A stretch of 64,000 nt of DNA from Vicia villosa (lineage: Eukaryota > Streptophyta > Magnoliopsida > Fabales > Fabaceae). This document shows positions 46,986 through 57,304 of the stretch, in pieces (positions within the stretch are counted from its first letter, which is position 1; each line of letters begins with the position of its first letter). The notes below the pieces were generated by a model, which saw nothing but the letters and a program-made list of their open reading frames with translations, did no database searches and was not told where the DNA came from. A program made the translations under genes and the position numbers. Location: NCBI RefSeq assembly GCF_029867415.1, contig NC_081181.1, forward strand, positions 124,935,042 to 124,999,041. Reading direction: 5' to 3'.

Positions 46986-47590
46986 GAGTTTGGGTTTTTC
47001 ACGTTTTTGTGAGAGCGCACTTTTGATTTAGGAGATGTAACGAATGCTGTTTTGTTGTTGCTGAAGATGTTTTTTTCATATTACAAATTCTTTATTTTTC
47101 ATATCAAAAATAAGATCGAAAAAAATTCTTTATTACACTTTTTTTACTTTTTCATATTAAAAATAAATTCTTCAATTATAACAAAAATTAGATCGACAAA
47201 TAACTATAACAAAATATGATTGATTCATGTTAATATGTGTACTAAGGGTATAAATTAATAAATCATTTATAAATTTTGTTTTAAAATGTGTATATTCAAT
47301 TTTTTAAAATTATAAATATTAATTATTTTTTTAAAATTTTTTTAATCGGAACTTTTTTTTAAATTATTTTTATTATGTAACATGAAAAAAAAATTAATAA
47401 AGAGTATTGTTGAATTTGGAATATATCTATATCTATAATATAAGAAAACAATGTACATGGTTAAGTCATTTTTGTCCTTTGCTCTAAATTTGACACCTAT
47501 TACTTTCAAGGTTATTTTTTGTCCAAAAAGAACTTTTTTCTGACTAATACATGCTTTTGACGAATAAGACCACACCTTTTTTGCTTTTTC
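46986..47590. other. SR gene promoter side and AT-rich intergenic
   Basis: 46939-46990 is probable 5' UTR with pyrimidine-rich transcript sequence. Beyond it the sequence is AT-rich, with several T and A runs. No further gene is supported. Confidence 0.35.
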
Positions 47591-47599
47591 ATTCATCCA

Positions 47600-48171
47600 A
47601 TTGGTTGTCAAAAATTTTTTTTTTTTGCAACTTTTCTTTTCTGTACCAACTACACGATAAACTCATGTGTGGTTGTATGTGTAGAGAATAGTTATGTTTT
47701 GCATCTTCCCAAGAAACACCTTTTATAAAAGTTACTTCTTGGTATCTCTCCAACAAGTACTTGTGAGAAGTTTGATGAGGAAACAAACTCTTGGAGATTT
47801 TCTCTTTATTTGAGATATTGTCCAAAATCACAATTGAGATCAGTTTCGCAATTTATACATCCGAAATGAGGGGAAGTTGTTTACCTTTTTCTAAGTATCA
47901 GAACTTAGTTAAAGAAGATGGATTGCGCATTTTGCATTGCCATCCATTCACCAGAATCCGCATAACATATTTCTACAGGAGTTTGTCTCCCTATCCTCCG
48001 CTGAGTGCGACAACGGGATCGAGTCATGCACAAGGATTTTATTATCGCTGCAACATCTCAGGAACGCCCAAAATTCGGGCATTCTTTGATATTTAAGTCT
48101 CTTTCCCGCAGGAGAGATCAAGATGTCAATCTTTCTCCCTCCAGATGAAAGAAACTTAAATAGGGGCATCT
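47600..48171 (+). mobile_element. 3' internal end of a Tat/Ogre-type element with polypurine tract
   Basis: Broken sequence ending in TTTAAGTCTCTTTCCCGCAGGAG, then CTTAAATAGGGGCATC immediately before TGTCATACCC. In legume Tat/Ogre-like elements this order (CTTTCCCGCA block, A/G-rich tract with GGGGCATC, LTR start TGTCATACCCTAATTTTG) marks the polypurine tract and the start of the 3' LTR. No readable pol domain remains here. Confidence 0.55.
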
Positions 48172-48720
48172 GTCATACCCTAATTTTGACCCCCTGAGAT
48201 GTTACACCTCCAGACATTCATCAGCTCAAGACAGGTATACAGAGCAGTCACCTATTTATTTGTTACTCAATCGAGGATGTGCAAGAGCAAAGGGAGTTCA
48301 GGAAAAGGATGAATCAATATGAGAATAACCTCTAAGACAATCACAAGACTCAAATGATTTATTCATTCACCTATGATTGATTAGACACCAGTCATCAAGA
48401 CTCAGGTTTGCTCAGATCACCAGACTAGGGTTTTGAGCCCATCAAGGACTGAAATCAGGGACCACATTTGGGAAACCTTAAAAAAAGCTCCAAGACATCA
48501 CTCAAAGGATTCAGATTCATGCCTCCAATTCAATGTGTTGAGGAATCAACTTGACGGTAGACAAACCACTTGTGGGTGAAGACAGATGAAATGAGTCTTT
48601 TGTTGACAACTTGAATGTATGAATGCAGATGCATGATTTATTTTTTATTTTTTACATGCAGGAATGATGCAATGTCATATGATATGGAATGCAACACGAT
48701 GCTATACATAGACTGAATTA
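48172..48720 (+). repeat. Tat/Ogre LTR start, plus orientation, truncated
   Basis: Begins TGTCATACCCTAATTTTGACCCC directly after the polypurine tract (first 20 bases TGTCATACCCTAATTTTGAC). Non-coding. Around 48700-48730 it gives way to sequence that reads as the leader of an Ogre element in the opposite orientation, so the LTR is cut. Confidence 0.5.
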
Positions 48721-49440
48721 AAATGATAAATGTAAATGGATAACAGAACCTACTGAGGAAAGCTTCTTATAATAAGACAGTTCTATGTTCTTTTACCCAA
48801 GAATCCCCTCACAAGGTTAGCTCTAGAGTTTTTGGATATAACGGTTCCTAGAGGCATCCGAGCATGATCAGAATTTCATCATGCGATAGGTGAACCATCT
48901 TATGACAAATTTCATGAATATGCATCCTCTAGGTGAGGTTATCGTACCAATCATACAAGGAGTGCACCTTGGGGATCAATACATAACCTCTATATATTAA
49001 ACAGGTTCTAAAGGTCCTTGGAGTTAACGACGAAATCAGATTTTTGTCATGCGACGGGCGAACCATCTTATGACAAATTTCATGAATAAGTCTCCTCCAA
49101 GTGGGGTCTTCGCATTAGCCATTCAAGGTGTTCACCTTGGGGACTAACACTACACAACCACCTCCTAACTTATGTTTTTCTCTTGTTTTTCAAAAGCTCG
49201 GGTTGAGAGCTTCACTCAAATATCATTCCCATACTCATAAATAAGTATATACATAAATAAATAAATAAAAAGCGGTAAAGCAAGAGTAAAGAAACATAAA
49301 TAATACAAGAATGAATTTAAAGAACATAAGCATAAAAAACAAAAGAATAAACAAACAAAAGCAAACACTCAAACATAAAACAAACTAAACTAGGGTTGAC
49401 CCTCTTAGGATTGTATGTCCCCAGCAGAGTCGCCACTTTC
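48721..49440 (-). mobile_element. Ogre-type leader and tRNA-Arg primer binding site
   Basis: The complement of 49418-49435 reads TGGCGACTCTGCTGGGGA, which matches the 3' end of a plant tRNA-Arg, the primer of Ogre elements. It lies five bases from the LTR end at 49441. The leader beyond contains a degenerate direct repeat: CATCTTATGACAAATTTCATGAATA occurs near 48895 and 49070 (20-base core identical), each followed by a CCTTGGGGA block. Confidence 0.7.
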
Positions 49441-50245
49441 TGTAGCGGTAAAAAAATACTCGACGTGTTCACTCACTCGAAATACAACAGAGTCGCCACC
49501 AAATTTTATTTATTCCAAAAGGAAAGGGAAAATATCGATAAAACCCACAAAGAGAAAAGAAAATGATAAGATGGTCATCGCAACCAAATTAGGGTTCGGG
49601 AGTCGGTTAAGCAAGGGGAAGGTATTAGCACCCCTCACCTCCATCGTACTCGATGGGACCCATTTAGTTAGCTTTGTGTTTAAGTGTTTAGCGTAATGTT
49701 TGCGTTCTTTTGCTTATTAATCGAGAAAAGATAAAAGAAAAGGTTTTTAGGGTTTTATTTATTGGGAAGAAAAATAAAATATTTTTTATTATTATGCTCG
49801 CCAAGACGTTTGTATCTTGTGCCTACGTATTCCCTCGTGCAATGGGAAAGTCAGAGCAATCGTAGTTCGGGCTAGGAACCACGAAAGTTTTGTTGTGTTG
49901 ATTTTAGCGAGAGGTACTCGATCGCTTTCAAATGGAAACAATACTACGCGCACATGGATATGGGATCACTACAAGAATGGATGACTAAATCAAGAGTAAG
50001 ACAAGATTTTGGCCATCATCGCATTCGAGTGGAAGATATTCGATCTTCACATGTGGAAGTATGTTCACATATAAAATTGACTAAGTGTCTCATTTATGAA
50101 AAGAGTTTTAAGATGGTAAGGAGATATTTGCGGATGTTTAGTAAAGGATTGAGCATAGGTGTGCACCTAGCGCGTCTTTACCCAAGGTATTCAACAGGAG
50201 CGAGCCCCATTGTTACTTGTTGTCTTTGTTAATTAATTTGTTTTG

Positions 50246-50615
50246 ATTCAAAGGATCAAGGTATTCAAGATGTGTTCACTTCTTGTCACTTGATCACTTT
50301 GATTTGATTAATGTATTTTAATTCAAAAGATCAAGGTATTCAAGAGGTGTTCACCTCTTGTCACTTGATCACTTTGATTTGATTAATGTATTTTAATTCA
50401 AAAGATCAAGGTATTCGAGAGGTGTTCACTTCTTGTCACTTGATCACTTTGATTTGATTAATGTATTTTAATTCAAAAGATCAAGGTATTCAAGAGGTGT
50501 TCACTTCTTGTCACTTGATCACTTTGATTTGATTAAGAAAGGTTTTAAAAAAAAGGTGTTAATCCAAAAGAATCGAGGTGTTCAAGAGGTGTACACTTCT
50601 TGTCACTCGATCTTT
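50246..50615. repeat. 75-bp tandem repeat in the Ogre LTR
   Basis: Units start at 50246, 50321, 50396 and 50471 (exact 75-bp period), each with ATTCAAAAGATCAAGG and TTCTTGTCACTTGATC. A fifth diverged unit follows near 50555. GATCAAG and CTTGATC form a small inverted pair within each unit. Confidence 0.92.
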
Positions 50616-51324
50616 CAGTATGGTTTAAAGAAAGTTTTTAAAAGAAGAAACTCAATGTTGGATCGAGAAATTATTTGACGACTTGGCGTTGGACCAAGGT
50701 TTATTGATTTTTGGATCGAAGAATTAATCTAATATTTTTTTTGAGATTTTTTAAATGGAAAACAAAACTAACATATTTTTGATGTTTTGATATTAAAATA
50801 AAGTATTTTTGTATTTTTTTGAAATATTTATAAAACTAAAAAAAAAAGGTTAAAGGAATACTAACAATTAAAAGAAATAGTAAAATGGGGTGTAAATAAA
50901 AGAAATGTTGGCCCAAGGTTGAGGCCCAAAGAAAAGAAGGGAGTCTACCAGCATGGTGTATTGTTGGAACAAGGTGCTGCATAGAAAGCAATTCGGTTGG
51001 GCTCAACAGGATACAGGCCTAAATAAATTTAACAATGAAAAATAAAACAAGACATCTTGGGGCAGACCGGGTCAAACCCGGATCCGATTCTCTTTCATCT
51101 TCTATGAAAAACAACCCTGGCCTCCTTTTGTGTTATCTTTTTTTTTTCTTTCACAAAAATGCGTTTCCAGAAAGAAAACAAAACTCCTCTGTTCATCTAT
51201 CTCTCTCGCGCTCTCTCTCTATCACGGTAACTCTCTGTTCGATCTCACTCGGTTTCAACGCGTTCTCTCTGCTCTCATCTCAATCTCGCTATTCTCTCTC
51301 TCTCGTGAAAACTGACAGTGACAA

Positions 51325-53832
51325 TGTTAGGAAGTTGATTTGGAACCCTAACAAAACTAGAGAAAGACTAATAAAAGCTGTAAAATAAAAGACAATAAAA
51401 ACTAACTAGAAAAATTAAATTTCATTTCACTTCTTTGATATCTCAAATGTGTCAAAGACAAAACATTATATAATGTCACAAATGGATAATCTAACAAAAG
51501 GCCTAAACACTAAAAGGCCACTTGATTGATAATTAAAAAGCCCAACTAAAATGTAATAAAAATACCACTAATAAACTAACTTAAATAATACTAATTATTA
51601 TATTAAAATACTATCTAAATATTTAACTAATATTTAATAACCACTCTCTATCATTGTCGTCGGGTTCACTTGAACCTTGTCCTCAAGGTTCTAAAATAAA
51701 CATCATGACATATTAAAATTTTCCAACAAAATTTAGCCATTTAGCACATAATGTCTCTAGAATATTCTATAGTGGGAGAAAATAATTGTGTCACTTAGCT
51801 AGCTACTATAGGCTGAATATGTGGAAAAATATAGAATACATCACATGATTTATTTAGTGGGTCAAAAGTTAACCGTAATAAGTGGAAAGGGAAGAGTAAT
51901 GCAGCATAGTGAAATGATGACAACATAGAGAATCACGTGAGGGCAGAGAAAAAAAAACTTGGCGTTTTCAAAAGGACTTGGCTTTTTACCAACATTCTAG
52001 CAAGTGGGATTTCACAACAAAGAGTTTAGGGTTGGTATTAAAAAAGTTTAGATGACATAATGGTTTTTTTTTGTGTGAGGTTAAAAAAAAACACATTAAT
52101 AATAGCCAAAAAGTACGAAATTCCAACTTTATCAACCTTTACCTCACTTTCAATAACCCAACTTATCTCAGTTTCATATCCAGCAAGTGAAAAAAAATTC
52201 TCTTTTCTCCTTCAAATTTTCCCTTTTTCCATTGCTTGTAGCATTCATTTCTGCTTTGTTTTTCAGTTTTGGACTTCTTTCACAGTACCACCATTTACAT
52301 TTGCTTTGTTTCTCTTTAGTAGTGTTTACCTCTTCGTTCATATTTGCTTCAATAAATCCATTTTGAACACTTGAATCTGGTGGTTTCGGTGATGGTCTTT
52401 TCAGATCTAATAGCTTTGCCAATAAAAGTTGTAGATCTGGAGGTTTGGCCGGAGGCAGTTGCAAATCGGAAAATTTCGTCGAAAGAGATACCGAAGTTGA
52501 CAACAGAAGCGTCACCGAAGTTTTCACCCGAAATGATGTTGGATTTGTCTTTGGAAGAGTCGTCGGAGGTGCTGTCAGAATTTTCACCGGAGAAAACACC
52601 GCCGGAAGTTTCGCCGGAGAAGGTGCCGGAATTTTCGCCGGAGTTGTTGCCGGAGATATCACCGAGGATGATATTTGTGAAACAAAAACTTTTTTGATTC
52701 TTTTGTTTTCTTCCTCCATATGTTTTTTCATAGTACTCAGAACATATTTCTCTTTCCATTTTTCTTGTGTTTTTTTTAATGAATTAGAAAGATTTTGAAG
52801 TTGTTCTTTCAACTCCTCTCTAGATCTGTTAGAGATTTCATGAGTTTCGGTTATATATTGTTTTAGAGTTTTTACTTGTGAATAGAAATCTTGAGGTGAA
52901 GGTGTTGAAATATGGTTAGGTGATGAAGGTGTTGTGTGTGTGACAATGGACTCATGAGGATAAGAGAAGGTGAAGGGTGGTTGTTGATCTGGATCAGAAA
53001 TGATGTGGTGTTGTTGGTATGGAATGAAGGTTGAAAATGGAGGATTTGTGGATGGGTAATAACATGTAGGATATTGGTTTACGGATGGAGGAATGAAGGT
53101 GTTGTGTTGTTGTTGGTATGGAATGTATTAAGAATATGCCATAAAAGAGGTTGAGTGGAAGAATGAAAGCACCAATGTTAGGATGTTAATTCTAAACCCT
53201 AACAAACTAGAGAAAAGCTATAAAATAAAAGAGACAATAAAAGTTAACTAATAAAAATAAACTTCATTTCTTTCTTTGATATCTCAAATGTGTCAAAGAC
53301 GCTACATTATATAATGTCACAAATGGATAATCTAACAAAAGGCATAAACACTAAAAGCCCACTTGATTGATAATTAAAAAGCCCAACTAAAATGTAATAA
53401 AAATACCACTAATAAACTAACTTAAATAATACTAATTATTATATTAAAATACTAACTAAATATCTAACTAATATTTAATAACCACTCTCAATGAAAGCAC
53501 CAATGTTAGAAAGTTGATTTGGAACCCTAACAAAACTAGAGAAAGACTAATAAAAGTTGTAAAATAAAAGACAATAAAAACTAACTAGAAAAATTAAACT
53601 TCATTTCATTTCTTTGATATCTCAAATGTGTCAAAGACAATACATTATATAATGTCACAAATGGATAATCTAACAAAAGGCCTAAACACTAAAAGCCCAC
53701 TTGATTGATAATTAAAAAGCCCAACTAAAATGTAATAAAAATACCACTAATAAACTAACTTAAATAATACTAATTATTATATTAAAATACTAACTAAATA
53801 TCTAACTAATATTTAATAACCACTCTCTATCA
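51325..53832 (-). mobile_element. Non-autonomous LTR element with three LTRs
   Basis: Three LTR copies: 51325-51653 (329 bp), 53176-53490 (315 bp) and 53504-53832 (329 bp). The last two are separated only by ATGAAAGCACCAA, whose complement TTGGTGCTTTCAT is the primer-site segment that also borders 53176 on its internal side. Target duplication GACAA at 51320-51324 and 53833-53837 frames the whole unit. Structure in element orientation: LTR, primer site, LTR, primer site, internal 1.5 kb, LTR. Such a duplicated LTR can arise by recombination or abnormal reverse transcription. Confidence 0.9.
52174..53155 (-). pseudogene. Internal coding remnant of the three-LTR element
   Basis: The frame begins with MAYS followed by a stop, then a Tyr/Pro/Gln/His-rich segment (PYQQQHNTFIPPSVNQYPT, PSTNPPFSTFIPYQQHH), then SREELKEQLQNLSNSLKK and a Pro/Ala/Thr-rich repeat stretch (KIPAPSPAKLPAVFSPVK). 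The longest piece is 52812-52174. The layout, a Y/P/H-rich start directly after the TTGGTGCTTTCAT primer site, is the same as in the frame at 62444. No pol motifs. Confidence 0.6.
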
Positions 53833-56141
53833 GACAAAGAGTGGCCTCACTCGGTTTCTCTCAGTCAATCTCTCAACTCGTCTACACTCTCTCTCGAACC
53901 TCAGTGATTCAGAAATTGAACAAATTGGCATGAACAAAACGCAAAACAACATCAAACATACAACAACAATAATTTCAAATCACATAGATACAAATGAGCA
54001 AAATAGAGCTTGAAGGTACCAAATCGGATGTCTAACGCGAACTAGAAATGAATACCTTCGGAGAAATTACTCCGGTGACGATCCCGAAACTGAGAGGTAT
54101 GATACTTGAATCTTTCTTCTCGATAAACGTTCCCTCTTCGTCTAATTTTCATCCGGTCCGTGCATAATCGGTGGTGGAAGCCGCTGTGTTGTTGTTGTAT
54201 TCAGTGAGTGTGTTTTTGTTGGTTGTTATGTGTGTCTGACTTTGCTATGTGTTTGGTTTTGCTGAAGGTTTTTGTGTAAGTGGTATGTTGAATGGTATGA
54301 GTATGGTTTTTTTGGTGAAGAGATGAGTTTTGGTTTTCAGAGAGTTTGTGTGTTGGAGATGATGTTGTATGAAGGTTTAGGCATAGGTTTTATTCTCATT
54401 TTTTGGTCGTTTTTCCCTCCTCCTCTCCGTGTGTCCTGGCCCTCTGTTTATAATCCCAGCCCTTTGATCTTTGGGGGGAAAATCAAAAGGTTTTTAAACA
54501 ATTGTGGTTGACTGATTTTTATGCTTTCTCTTGCAGGTTATGTGTTGACCATTTTGGTGAAGATTTTGGAGTTTTGTATGCAGCAAAAATGCAGGGTATT
54601 AGGACCACAAGAGTGCAGATTTTTGGACAGTTGTAGCAGGATAGTGGAAGAGGTGATGGTGATGGTGCAAGGACCAACTTTGAATCAAAAAGAAAACGTG
54701 AAAAGAAAGAAAAACCATTTTGGACCTAAAATTAAATGGGCCTTACACTAATAGACTATATTCTATCCTATAAAAAAATAGTAATAATAATAATACTAAC
54801 TAAATGACCAAATTAAACTAAATTATTAAAACACAAATTGATATATTTTTTATTTAAAAAAGATAATAATAAAAAAATTAAAGTCTATGAAAAATAAAAA
54901 CTCGGATAAATGGTAACTAGAATAAAGAATATGCAAAGATGAAAAGATGCAAAATGAAAACTATTTTTGTTGACTTATTAAAAGTCTATTTCATTTCAAA
55001 AATATGCAGAATATGCGACAACTAAATTAAATGAAATACAGATGCGACATGACCAAGAATGAAATACGCGGGTCAAAAATTTGGGTATGACAATGGGGAG
55101 CTAGCTCGAATTTGCAATGATTACATTTTGGAGATTCTTTGAATTTCTTCATGGCCAAGAAACCAAAGTGACTTCATTAAGGAAACTCACTCCTCCAATT
55201 TGTACTGAGCTCTATGCCTATAGATAGAAGTGTCTTCCTCAGTAATAAACACACCAAAGCAACTCCAATTCTTGCTTTCTCCTTCTTCCTCTCACACTTA
55301 GGTTTTTCAAAGGTTCTTTGGCAAGAAGACTCGATTTTTTCAAACCAGAGCTCTTCCTTTGAAAATAAGTGTTCAAACCTCTAAAGGGGGTCCATTAGAA
55401 GTGATCCAAACACCTGGAAAACTTCTGTAAGTGCAAGAACACCATCTTCATTTTCAATTTGGAGCAAAGTCAGTTGGAGGTCTGTAGAACCATTCAGAGG
55501 GTGTCAAGCAAGTCCAAGCATTCAGACACATTCCTTAGTGCAGAATCACCATCTTCCATTTCTACTTGAAGCTCAAGTAGGAGGGGTCGAGTAGATTAAT
55601 GCAGAGGTATTCAAAGCAATCTAAGTGCACAGATAGCATCAACAAGGTCCCAGGAAGCTTTTGCAATCATTCATTCAAAGCCAGAAGCTCTCCACCATCA
55701 CCACGACCTTCAGTTTCAGAGGTAAGTTTTTGAACTCCACCTCTTTAATTTGTGCACTTATTTTGTTAAAACTCAATATCATCTCACTCAGCATCATCAG
55801 AGGATTAAAAACCCTCTATCATCATTCATTTATTCATCGTATCCATCATTTAATTTCAAATTTAGGGTTTATGTGTTCTTAGAGTTCATGCTGAAATTCT
55901 TTAGATACCTTTAAAATAAATGAATTCTGAGCCCATAATCATGTTCCTCGTTTAAAAACGAGCAAGTTTGATGTTTGGATCATTCAAAATGGTTGAGAAT
56001 TGAGAGAGTTCAGAAATTCAAAATGGGAGAGCTTAAGGTTGAAGACGATGATGGTGATGGCGCTATTTTTTCAAATCCTTAGGCCCGGATTTAAAATATA
56101 TTTAGTGGTGTGTGTGTTACTTACGAATTCATCGTAATGTG

Positions 56142-56210
56142 ACTAATGTCCCAATGGTTACAGCGCTCGTCCTAACTCTCTTGCCTTGCCTCAGGTCTGG
56201 GGTTCGATCC
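56142..56210 (+). other. tRNA-like A/B box pair 1
   Basis: TAATGTCCCAATGG (degenerate A box, about 56144-56157) and GGTTCGATCC (perfect B box, 56201-56210). No cloverleaf, so not a tRNA gene; possibly a tRNA-derived fragment inside the LTR. Confidence 0.4.
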
Positions 56211-56310
56211 CCCCCTCAGACCTTTTGGTTTGTTTTATTTTTCAAAACATTTTCAATACTTGTTTTCATATATTATCACATGCCTGCCATATACTATCAG
56301 TCCACACGCG

Positions 56311-56364
56311 TGGCTCAATTGGTTGTTATTTTGATTGGCAACTTCAAGGGCGTGGGTTCAAACC
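56311..56364 (+). other. tRNA-like A/B box pair 2
   Basis: TGGCTCAATTGG (56311-56322) fits the RNA polymerase III A-box consensus exactly, and GGTTCAAACC (56355-56364) is a good B box, at normal tRNA spacing. The stem regions do not pair well, so a functional tRNA is unlikely. Confidence 0.5.
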
Positions 56365-57193
56365 ATGGTGGAGACAAAAACCTTTTTTTTTACCACTTGT
56401 TTATTCCATTTTCTTCACAACTTCACACAATTAATTCACCTATCAAATTAAATCATTTTCTCTTGATTTTTCACACACTTCTCATTTAATATATCTATTT
56501 TGAGAATATCCAAAAAAATCACAAAAAATAGATTATTTCAATATATTTTAATTAGGTTTAAAATCACATATTTTAAGTATGTTTTAATACTTTAAAATAT
56601 AATTTTCATTTGATTTTCAAAACCTAATCTCTTGTAAATAGTGTTGTGATAAAACCCTAATTATTTAGGTCTTAATTAGATATAGACTTTGTCTTTATCC
56701 TAATTAAGTTGACGTTTGTCAATTTTTAAACTGTTTTCAAACTTCGATTAAACAGACAATTAAGGTTTTCAGACAACAAAACCTTGTACAATTTCAAATC
56801 ATCTTTAACTTTTTTTCATAAACAATAAATCAATTTCAATGGGCCTCTAATAGAGTGTAAGACCCAACACCTTCTTTCTTTTCATAGTTTGTTTTTCAAA
56901 ACTGTATTTACAAATTCTCCTCATCTGTTTTCAAAACATTCTTCTGGTATTTGAAGGGCATTATTCCCGGTGAAACTCTTCAGATACCTATGTGACCTAG
57001 TGTCCATCTTCACTTCTTTTGTTTTAAATAAAATATTCAACTGTTTACAATTCAACCTTCAACTGTTGCCAATAAATAATAAAGCTACTGGTAAGGCTTT
57101 GTACATACATCTTCAAAGGCCTCCACTCCATCCAGGTTAGGCTTTACAAGCTTTCAATTTACAGTCTTCATTTAAATTCCTGTCAAATATAAA

Positions 57194-57196
<3 letters not shown>

Positions 57197-57275
<79 letters not shown>
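57197..57275. repeat. (TA)n microsatellite, about 39 units
   Basis: Uninterrupted alternating TA from 57197 to 57275. A shorter TATATATATAT stretch lies at 57319 and again, through duplication, at 58660. Confidence 0.97.
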
Positions 57276-57279
<4 letters not shown>

Positions 57280-57304
57280 TAGAACTCTGTCTGAGTACAA
57301 CCTT

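Larger units (their letters stand above)
49441..55092 (-). repeat. Ogre-type LTR, minus orientation (about 3.1 kb plus insertion)
   Basis: Plus-strand limits are TGTAGCGG at 49441 and GGGTATGACA at 55092, so in element orientation it runs TGTCATACCC...CGCTACA. Close to the primer site it contains the complement of GGGGTGCTAATACCTTCCCC and of TTAACCGACTCCCGAACCC, a hallmark of Ogre/Tat LTR 3' ends. A 2508-bp three-LTR element is inserted at 51325. Removing it leaves about 3.14 kb. It also carries a 75-bp tandem repeat. Frames inside are short and not convincing. Confidence 0.72.

Noticed and set aside
52371..52798. Plus-strand frames of 108 and 117 codons
   Set aside because: Antisense to the Pro/Ala-rich coding remnant of the three-LTR element; repetitive composition explains them.
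56112..56489. 125-codon frame and possible tRNA genes
   Set aside because: The frame spans two tRNA-like box pairs and low-complexity sequence. Neither box pair has pairing acceptor, D and anticodon arms, so no tRNA gene is called.
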